A DNA stretch of 64,000 nucleotides from Chloropicon primus. Taxonomy: Eukaryota > Chlorophyta > Chloropicophyceae > Chloropicales > Chloropicaceae. The notes below the pieces were generated by a model that was not told the DNA's origin, did no database searches, and was given only the letters and a program-made list of their open reading frames with translations. The DNA is taken from assembly GCA_023205875.1 (NCBI GenBank), contig CP060772.1, forward strand, positions 186,001-250,000. The letters are read 5' to 3'. A program made the position numbers and the translations under genes. How positions within the stretch are numbered: position 1 is the stretch's first letter; the number at the start of each line of letters is the position of its first letter. Positions 59,801 to 64,000 of this stretch are shown here, in pieces.

Positions 59801-60561
59801 GATTGCTCTCTGATCCACTCGCCAAGCGGCGTGAACTCGGCGTGAGTGGCGCTCTGGACGTGAACCACGCCGCTTGAGCTAATGGTGAAGTGCTCCATGT
59901 TCACCTTCTGCCTGTCCACCACCTCCAACTGGTAGGGGTTGAAGTTGTCCCCTTGCGGCATAGTGTTGCAATGAAACAGCTTGATCTGAGCGTTGTGCCC
60001 GTGCCTGATGTAGTAATCGATCACGTCCTTGCTGGTCTTGATGTTCGCTACCTCTGGGTCCACGTCACTGTCGTCGTCCGAGGATCCTCCGTGGTTCACC
60101 ACGAGGGTTGACTCCACGCCCGCGGGCTCCTCCACCACGACCTTCTCCTTCTCCTCCTCCGCGGAGGTGGCGGTGTCCTCCAACGAGGGCAAAGTCACCG
60201 CAGGCGTCGTGGGAAGCGGCATGCCATCCAATGCCTTCCCCTTCTTCGCATGCGTCCTCCTCTTGCTTCCGGCCACCGTCCTCTTGCGAGAAAAGTGGTG
60301 GCTGATATCTTTCAAATCTTCGGACAATTCAGCGACAGCCATTTTAGAGCTGAACCCTTTGGCGTATCCTCCGTTCCCGGGACCTCCATGCTTCATCCCT
60401 CCTCCGCTGCTTCCATTCTTGCTCTTTCCATTCCCTGCCGTCCCCGGCTTCAAGTAACTTTGAGACCACTTTCCAGGTTCATTCAAGAAACCTGTCACAG
60501 CAGTCGTGTTCTCCATGCTTGAGCCTCCCTCCGCTCCCAACTTGTCCAGCAACCTCGACAT
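47815..60561 (-). CDS. Inner-arm axonemal dynein heavy chain (DNAH6-like, single-exon)
   Basis: An uninterrupted 12,747-bp frame encodes 4248 aa from ATG 60561. Domain order: a Ser/Gly-rich start, the N-terminal stem (EHFTISSSGVVHVQ and MFKSWWSKVRHTLYRQVRE resemble DNAH6), linker, then six AAA modules. P-loops are GPAGTGKTETTKD (AAA1, near residue 1410), GLPMGGKSGSYK (AAA2, near 1690), GPTGTGKSVYLQK (AAA3, near 2150) and GVGGSGRQSLSR (AAA4, near 2530). The stalk coiled coil with microtubule-binding tip, AAA5/6 and C-terminal domain (GWDIASRTLSESRPRVLF) follow. A highly acidic Glu/Ala insert (about 1924-1977) lies between AAA2 and AAA3. It would drive ciliary bending. The subfamily call is tentative. 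Confidence 0.93.
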   Translation of the reverse strand: MSRLLDKLGAEGGSSMENTTAVTGFLNEPGKWSQSYLKPGTAGNGKSKNGSSGGGMKHGGPGNGGYAKGFSSKMAVAELSEDLKDISHHFSRKRTVAGSKRRTHAKKGKALDGMPLPTTPAVTLPSLEDTATSAEEEKEKVVVEEPAGVESTLVVNHGGSSDDDSDVDPEVANIKTSKDVIDYYIRHGHNAQIKLFHCNTMPQGDNFNPYQLEVVDRQKVNMEHFTISSSGVVHVQSATHAEFTPLGEWIREQSIFNLLTQMKFFKYYIVNKMFKSWWSKVRHTLYRQVRERLKKKLFLAKPTFCPTLMEVYGFVTDVSNTALSNISHNHCYNIDEFAEQQQQHRIQKAIPAIEGFVERIQRVLEKVAREVITQERQYRASVEKEIGDRTGISLLPGNVSKTKSMVAVKQEKIERARTYKRVVEEAKMLGAFIRLVDNMLVEAIVGSAIGTVEHLLGILQNPSRAKGFFSCTVGFASEGMSFNPPESHVLKNIDVIIEGIISCVNGIPRLLFMRSFSSFFEDRLTGPNPVQIVQNTPKFSQLRVSCGDAISASFGEATEYATIFENHRPVFEFGQSWDADAYDKKESTVQEFRQDMSMQREWRNELERSMKISNVVGVLYIDSRTLREELKQVTSNALDSMKMRLLVVAREHCTKANEGFAKRVNDLSQRPPVLDGFVTCLEIHNQTMKTRKQILAESNMIDDMYDMLNLYEMKIPMKDQVALDDLHENVSAFKTALDDVAEFIEENKANNITTLNDEIVEMNESLLAMLAELHGGSYIDPESEPETVLKDLAEVAAAIDERSRRAETFRHYQALFQMPQDDFSNVSLTQKELDSRRNTWNALFVWENNVYSWLDERFDVQNPLDIEDIETTVDDAVRSAHKMAKANKEDRVVYRLKDEIDSFKEYLPLLRELANPALQPRHWEQIFTVINKPYHQDVNFSIRKLIEYGILDHMEAVENISGVASKEWSMLKTLQKMNKEWDGKEFMCMAYKDSGTFILASTDDIQAILDDQIVKIQAMSASPFAKPFKDQVNDLETMMQTLQDLIDNWLKCQQTWLYLEPIFSSEDIVKQMPEEGSKFQEVDIIWRELMAKTQETPVVVTIAKDAENLEQLIRCNELLDSVQKGLAAYLEKKRLFFPRFFFLSNDEMLEILSETKDPTRVQPHMKKCFEGIDKLVFEGDKMEITGMTSVEKETVPFKNKVEPAKANGSVEKWLVEVEAAMFESVHDVAGRGIEAYSQTPRIDWIVQWPGMVVLVVTAIFWTKGVTQAITDGKVTEYGKQLTSDLLEVVGKVRGQLTKLERQTLGALVVMDVHARDVVDNMSKSNVSSPEDFDWAAQLRTYWEPRPDAEAGTPEAEEKTAMLRMMSAEVEYGYEYLGNSSRLVITPLTDRAYRTLIGAIHMTLGGAPEGPAGTGKTETTKDLARALARQCVVFNCSDSLDYIAMGKFFKGLASAGAWACFDEFNRIDLEVLSVVAQQVLDLQRAIGAKVETFMFEGTELRLKCSAWCSITMNPGYAGRSELPDNLKALFRTVAMMVPDYALIAEIILFSNGYLSARECSKKIVQCYKLCSEQLSSQDHYDYGMRAVIAVLRAAANLKRAFPEEDELVLILRSIIDVNLCKFLSHDLPLFKGITNDLFPGVVLPKPDYDQLEEHMRKACVKFNLEETPYFFRKTIELYEMIQVRHGLMLVGLPMGGKSGSYKVLAEALTTIRESGDESQEKVNYHCINPKSITIGQLYGQFDPITHEWTDGVLAVTFRSCASEFNAGISTNRRWLVLDGPVDAIWIENMNTVLDDNKKLCLNSGEIISMSRVMTMIFEVNDLAVASPATVSRCGMVYLEPSELGWQPILESWLREDLPKSTGGRVPGLASYLRQIFTLVLPESLRFLRREIKEIAPTSDSNVACSMMATLASTLHQIQAAFADHAIKEEVKEEEEEAEEKESGEGEGEAEAEEAKEGAEEKEKQASPVKKPVEEEPPEALADELRQIVDNYFLFALTWSVGGTAGNLEGRKHFTEMVMNLIMLKKTTYTSRGGENYTFGVEENSPKLPKFTLSKNDITLQTIEAGDEAKDSFSSLISLHDFVYDGATNTWSKWESRIDLDEFMKNAVSSNEIIIPTIDTVRYTYLLQSALERGVRAEGKGCAMSMPLLLVGPTGTGKSVYLQKALRVLDAAEWAPAVNVNFSARTSANITQTMIDIKLDKRRKGIYGPPPGKHCVIFIDDLNMPQLETYGAQPPIELVRQFADHGGWYEGLAGEWTFRNMIDVILCSAMGPPGGGRNPVTGRFLRHFAVTGILEFTAATLMTVFNSILTLGFENVSSTIKVEIPKVVQATNAVYNEVMAKLLPTPSKSHYVFNLRDFARVVRGVMLIAPKGKNKKSSIEESDDIKSSFIRLWGHEILRVFYDRLVDDNDRDWFIGFLREVVAKDFSVNLDELFEHIANDGKVDQESLRNCFFGDYMTSDDFDRADLKTEGKLTYVENQDSLAIIERMEMYLKEYNALSKSQMNLAMFLYAIEHTSRICRVLKQPGAHMLNVGVGGSGRQSLSRLAAYICAIETFQIAVSKSYGLEEWKEDLRKLIRRAGGDGVEMMFLFSDTQINDEVFVEDINNLLNTGEVPNLFPQDEKPAVMEQARLLAKKLKDPAANGESPQELWDFFVKMTKQNLHVVLCMSPVGDAFRERLRQFPSLVNCCTIDWFQQWPADALEAVARTKLNAIDELLKSVAASEEVAKQQRLELIKICKMFHADTRNTSYEFKEKTGRISYVTPTSYLELLSTLATILKKKNNELETSRKRYVVGLDKLNFTATQVGAMQDELTALKPNLEKTVKETEELMERIKVEKAEVVEPKAAVVDREVAEAQTKGDQANAIKMECEEALAEAIPALEAAMAALDTIKAADINLVKNFKNPPAAVKLVLEAVCVCLDVKPARIADPAGSGKKIEDYWEPSKGLLSDKGFIDRLKTYDKDNVPVKVIDKVRSQYTSNPDFTPANAAKGASAAEGLCKWVFAIDSYDRVAKIVAPKKKALAEAEAEYNEVMVGLKVKQAELQELQDKLALLENQLEESITEKQRLENEVELCAQKLERAEKLIGGLGGERQRWSEAAQDLAEQQQNVLGDVLIAAGFISYLGVFTMPFREGLTKKWTAECKKRGIPCSDVFTMQQCLGDPVKIREWSIAGLPNDQLSIDNAIVVANARRWPLFIDPQNQANKWVKKMEQSNNVQVIKFTDSDYMRTLENAVQFGLPVVLENVGEEIEPSLEPLLLNQTFKQGGVICIKLGESVIEFSNDFRFYITTALRNPHYLPEVSVKVTLLNFMITPHGLADQLLGVVVAEERPDLEEQHQQLVIESAENKRKLTEIENKILHVLSSSEGNILEDTTAIQILSEAKVVSREIEEKQAIGEETQKMIEETRTGYKSCGEYNAMLYFCVADFANIDPMYQYSLSWFIALFVRAIHSSKKSDKDASEESSLETRLDDINSYFTYSLYCNICRSLFVKDKLLFAFVLSLKILETKGEFTAAEQQFLLTGGIGAESKYDASKNPVSDLIEDRVWESVCKLSGACPKPFATLPEHVERNSTDWQELFETADPFLMNLPPPYCKGDPNEPTPAQKLLLIRSMRPDKFVPAVSSFVESSMGRKFTEPPTFDLELSYNESSCICPLIFVLSIGSDPTAALLKYAEDRDMASKLSVISMGQGQGPKAAKLIEQGIESGGWVLLQNCHLAASWMPTLEKIYEGIKPETCEPDFRLWVTSMPSKAFPLSILQNGVKMTNEPPSGVRANLKRSLGLDPISDEEFFESCPKSRDFKRLLFGLCFIHAFVQERKKFGPIGWNIPYSFNDSDLRISVRQLHMYVGKSGDELPFAALKYTIGECNYGGRVTDDKDRRLLSTLLDLIYDEKITGEEFNLSSSGVYRIPKNNTLQAYVEYVDALPTIPRPEVFGLHDNADITKDLNDTNQMIATLITTMGEAGGGGDSGGQEQVVRAMCSDILERLPPNFDIEKVQKAFPVLYEQSLNQVLTQEMLRYNRLTTIVRNSLVNVIKAIDGTIVMSSDLEKVYNSLSIGKVPPMWMSKSYPSMKPAAAYVEDFFGRLNMLQSWYEAGAPPSAFWLPGFFFTPSFCTAVLQNYARKNKLAIDTIAFDFEMLDMDPEIYKNGESPTNGVYVYGMYLEGCGWDIASRTLSESRPRVLFEPSPVIWFKPVQTKDLKERPCYACPVYRTADRRGVLATTGHSTNFLMFLNMPTDKPEHHWTMRGVCMLLSLSY

Positions 60562-61766
60562 GAATGCAACTCAACGCAAGTGGCTTCACAAAATAAAATA
60601 AGAAAACTTTCCCCAAAGTCAAGTTAAGGAATCCCTCAAACCTTGCACTGCAATGGAATCGAATGCCTTTGGGAAATGGCAAATGCTTAGCTTAGAGAGA
60701 GAGTTACCTCATCCCTTAATTTCCTTTCGACTCCAAAGTGGAGGTGGAGTCAAAGAGTGAAGGGCTTTGAAAGGGTTTCTTAGGATTATTTTTCTTTCTT
60801 TCTTGTTCTTATCTTTCACAAACACTTTGCCTTCCCCTTTCTCCTTGTGTCCCTTGTATCCCTCCTCCTCCTCCTTGGCGCTCCTCCGCGCTGGAAGGTC
60901 AACCTTACGCCTTCCCCCCTCGGCTGCACCCCTTGGGGGCTCGGTTTTGAATCTTGCGCCATGTGACGTTCGAAAAACGAGAACGTTTGTATTCATTCTA
61001 ATGTAGTGGGACCTTCTATGGGACCATGAAAGTCCGTAAACAAGAGGAACGACACATAACGAATCATAAGCTATACGACGACCGTTCATTCTTTCCACGA
61101 AGTTCCACGGGATGCTTCTCTGCCTTGCTCGTGATTACGGTAATATGACAAAGAGGTGACGTCTTGAGAAGAACGTCGACGACGTACACTCGAATATACA
61201 CCGTACACTCCGTCGTAGACCGGAAACGCACGGCGCCAAAAGAAACGCCCACGATCTCGTCCGAGGGAGAGGGAAGAAGAGGTGAGTTTTTCGGCGGATT
61301 TGAGGTGTGACGACGGAATCTGAGTCGACAGGAGACGACATAGGGACAAGCGTCTTGTCGAGATCTTTCGAACGACCCCTCACTCGAAAGATTTCACCGA
61401 GGATTTTGGTGAAGAACATTGAATGGAACCCCCCTTGACTGACTTTGGTTTTTGGCATGGTGAAGGAGGTGAGTTCACTTTCGACGACGGAGGGTAACTA
61501 GAGAGCGGTGACGAAGGAGATCATCAAACCTACGTAGTTATCGTCCTCTTCTCATTCTCTTTCGAATGACCCGTCGGTCGGTCGGATCGTTTTTCCTGAC
61601 AACTGACTCATTGACTCAGCACAGAGGAGAGGAGACAGAGAGAGAGAGAGAGAGAGATTGAGGCACTCGACAGCGGAGGAGTATCTTTTTTTTTTTGGAG
61701 CTCAGCACGGGAAGCATCTCTTCCGGTTTTCTTTTTCTTTTTCTCCAGTGATTCGTTGTTGTTGAG
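60562..61766. promoter_or_regulatory. Divergent dynein/MYND-CS intergenic region
   Basis: No gene is supported. On the MYND-CS side are two promoter elements: TTTCGA, 12 bases with GACCCCTC, TCGAAA (61366-61389; arms extend to ATCTTTCGA/TCGAAAGAT at 61363-61371 and 61384-61392) and TTTCGA, 12 bases with GACCCGTC, TCGGAT (61560-61583), 194 bp apart. Near the dynein start, GACTCCA/TGGAGTC arms occur at about 60729-60754. Confidence 0.55.
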
Positions 61767-63065
61767 ATGGAAGTGGCAGCAGCAGGAAACCAAAGGAGTT
61801 GCATCGGGGTCACGGATGAGGGGGCCATGATGATGAGTTCGGGCAAAGCGTGTGCGAACTGTGGAGCAACGGCGGTGAGTTTTTGTGCTGTGTGTGTGTG
61901 TGTGTGTGTTGTGGCAGCTTTGATCTTCTTTTTTCGAAACGCGGTGCCGGGACGACGACAAGGAGCAAGTTGTTGTTCGAAACAGCAACTGACTGACTGG
62001 AGTCTCCTCCTCTCTCTCTCTCTCTCTCCAACCCAAACCAGAACTTGCTCAAGTGCAGTCGATGCCACCAGGCCTGGTTCTGCTCCGTGAGCTGCCAGAA
62101 GCAGTACTGGCCGTTTCACAAGTCGGTGTGCAGGCGCAACGACTTTGCGGATGCCTTGGAGGGCTCGGAGCCAAAGTTTGCTTCGTGGATGAGAAAACAC
62201 GGCAAGATCGCCGTGCTCAAGGTGAGAGACCTCCGTTTCCGGGTTCGCGATCTCTGTTAAGCTTGGGCCCGAAGCCTGACACGCACTGCCGCTTCCGTTT
62301 CTTCTTCCACTTGTTGTCGAAACAATCTTTCTCAAAAACCGCCAGGACGACGAGGTGGATCGCTTGGAGAGGGCTGGCCAAGCTTGCAATGGGACGACGA
62401 GGGAGGAGGTGATGAGCTCGATGTACGGCCGAGCAGATCCAAAGCCCCTCCCCCCGTCTTACACCCCCGAAGACCTGAAGAAGATGAAGGAGAAGGAGGA
62501 GGCCCGGCTTTTGGAGAGCGCCAAGGTCGCGACCATCGAGGACAAGTCGTGGACCTCGATCCGAGTGGACCCGGATCTCGGCCTGGACTGCGGGGCCTAC
62601 AAGTGGACCCAGACCCAGGCCCAGGTCTTGGTCTACGTCAAGCTCCCCCCGCAGCCATTCAGTCGCTACTCTTCCTTTGGAAAAAACTCTCAGGTCGAGG
62701 TCTCGTTGGAGCCCCAGAAGCTGCGCGTCACGTCAAAGGGTCAGGAGACGATCATGTCCGGGACGCTCTACAGGGAGATCAAGTGCGACGAGAGCACTTG
62801 GTACGTCACCGACGGAATTCTGGAGATCTGCCTCCTGAAGCGCTACCGACGCGGCTTGGCGTACCAGAAAGGGGAGACCAACGCGAACACGTACTGGAAA
62901 TCTGTGTTCAAGGAGGCTTCACAGGAGGAGACCCTCTGTTTAAGGTATCCTCCCTCTTCCTACTACGACACGGAGTGGAAGATGGAAGGGGGAGGGGGGG
63001 ATCACACGACGCAGGGGAGGAGGAGGGTGGCGAGGGGAGAGCCGAAGAGAGTCACGGCAGTCTGA
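61767..63065 (+). CDS. MYND zinc finger plus CS (NudC-like) domain protein
   Basis: Exons 61767-61874, 62042-62221 and 62346-63065, with GT-AG introns of 167 and 124 nt, both in phase 0, give 335 aa. The first junction lies inside a MYND finger: CANCGATA, then NLLKCSRCHQAWFC, SVSCQKQYWPFHKSVC. The C-terminal half holds a CS/p23-like domain as in NudC proteins: YKWTQTQAQVLVYVKLP, VEVSLEPQKLRVTSKG and STWYVTDGILEICLLKRYR. CS domains serve as Hsp90 co-chaperones and MYND fingers bind proline-rich partners, so an adaptor or chaperone role is likely. The Gly/Arg-rich tail is low complexity. Two promoter elements lie 184 and 378 bp upstream. Confidence 0.85.
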
Positions 63066-63159
63066 GACATCCGCGCCCCCCCGCTGTTGGCACTACTGCT
63101 AAGTTGAACGACGACGCGACATGTTTTTTTTCGGATGAAAAATTGTAATCATATAATAA

Positions 63160-64000
63160 TTAGCTCTTTAAGCCTCCTTGAGTTGGCTTGACGCCATTCG
63201 GTTTGCTCCCAGTCTTGCCGTCCCCGTTCATCCCCAGCCCTCCCAGCCCTTCCAGAGCCTTGGCCTGCATCTGCATAATCTTCTCCTGCGTCTGCGGCTT
63301 TTGCGACACGTTCGCTTTGAAGCCATTCTGGGCGCTCGCGTGCCTTGGGCTCATGACTCCGCACCGGAGCTTGGTCTCCTCCAGCCTGTGCTTCACCTTC
63401 TGGAGGGCATCCTCGTGTCTCCGCTTCATCTTGATCTCTTCCTCCTTCTGCTGCCTGCACAGCTCCTCGATCTCGTGCTCGATGACCGTGATCTCCGCCG
63501 AGGGGTCGTGGTGGACGCCCTCGGGGCTTCCCGCCTTTGGCGGGTCCACCGCGTCGTCATTCGTGAGCTTCTTGACCTCCTCCTGGATCGCCGCCTCGAT
63601 CACGTCCTGGTCTTCTGGGGTCCAGCTGAACTCCTGGACCATCTCCGCGGCCACGCTCGCCGCCGAGTCCGATGTGCAGTCAAACAGGAACGAGACCGTG
63701 TTGCAGACTCCCCCCTCTGCTTTGATCTTCAGCTTCATGTAAAGCACGTTCTCGTTCTCCTCGCTGACCTTGCCCCTCACTCGAAACTCCGGGGCCAAGG
63801 AAGCCATGGACGGGCCCACATCCCCGTTCAGCCCCTCCGCTTCCCGCACGCTGTTGGTGAAGCTCCCGTTGCTCAGCGAGTGCGGCAGCCCCCTCGCACT
63901 CGCGTCGTCCTTGGTGGAGCCTCTGCTGCTGGACTTGGCCTCGGAGTCCGAGTTGTCGGGGGAGAGGCTCTCGTCCCCCCGCCTGCTTCCGTCCGCGCCG
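63160..64000 (-). CDS. WNK-family kinase, C-terminal part (runs off the window)
   Basis: The frame is open from the stop at 63160 to the window edge at 64000 (about 280 codons); the start and kinase domain lie outside. The visible core is an OSR1-C/WNK autoinhibitory-type domain: FRVRGKVSEENENVLYMKLK, CNTVSFLFDCTSDSA and VAAEMVQEFSWTPEDQDVI. Ser/Asp-rich linker precedes it. A coiled coil (EHEIEELCRQQKEEEIKMKR) and a Gln/Gly/Asn-rich tail follow. WNK kinases regulate ion transport and osmotic responses in animals and flowering or stress responses in plants. It converges on the MYND-CS gene, 94 bp apart. Confidence 0.75.
   Translation of the reverse strand, partial: GADGSRRGDESLSPDNSDSEAKSSSRGSTKDDASARGLPHSLSNGSFTNSVREAEGLNGDVGPSMASLAPEFRVRGKVSEENENVLYMKLKIKAEGGVCNTVSFLFDCTSDSAASVAAEMVQEFSWTPEDQDVIEAAIQEEVKKLTNDDAVDPPKAGSPEGVHHDPSAEITVIEHEIEELCRQQKEEEIKMKRRHEDALQKVKHRLEETKLRCGVMSPRHASAQNGFKANVSQKPQTQEKIMQMQAKALEGLGGLGMNGDGKTGSKPNGVKPTQGGLKS

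Overview
The window is nuclear DNA from a compact, GC-rich unicellular eukaryote. The best fit is a small photosynthetic flagellate of the green (prasinophyte-like) type. Supporting signs are a plant-type peroxin PEX22, an organelle-type MutS2 with a basic presequence, an E. coli/plant-type cytidine deaminase, a WNK kinase tail, an HDEL-tailed ER protein, and axonemal genes (inner-arm dynein, kinesin-9, a CEP164-like WW protein). This assignment is inference; no rRNA or organelle marker is present. I recognised no tRNA, rRNA, CRISPR array, transposase, retroelement or virus-derived gene.

I support 25 genes, about one per 2.5 kb, mostly alternating in strand so that neighbours form divergent or convergent pairs. 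Introns are few, short (about 90-360 nt) and GT-AG. Several very long genes, including a 12.7-kb dynein gene, have none. Layout: 0-6 kb, a divergent pair of SSU-processome WD40 proteins (UTP15/UTP21). 5.9-11 kb, an acidic protein with a presequence, and MutS2, diverging from a 228-bp near-perfect inverted repeat. 11-16 kb, a minisatellite, a lytic-transglycosylase-LysM protein, a small conserved protein and a protein kinase. 17-24 kb, a coiled-coil protein, a four-helix membrane protein, PEX22 and an acyltransferase. 24-32 kb, a beta-propeller protein, an HDEL membrane protein and cytidine deaminase. 32-40 kb, mitochondrial pyruvate carrier, kinesin-9, Mn-SOD, ribosomal bL17m and CHMP1. 42-46 kb, a methyltransferase-BTB fusion, a WW-WW-J protein and a GTPase tail fragment. 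47.8-60.6 kb, dynein heavy chain. 61.7-64 kb, a MYND-CS protein and a partial WNK kinase.

The most notable non-coding signal is a recurring 24-bp quasi-palindrome, TTTCNN-N12-NNGAAA, with a conserved centre close to GACCCCT. It lies upstream of more than half of the genes. In many intergenic regions it occurs twice, about 176-194 bp apart, often inside tandem duplications of about 182 bp. It looks like a genome-wide promoter module that I cannot match to a named element. The most notable proteins are the SLT-LysM enzyme (a peptidoglycan-cleaving fold in a eukaryote), the isoaspartyl-methyltransferase-BTB fusion with an intron splitting its SAM loop, and the WW-WW-J protein.
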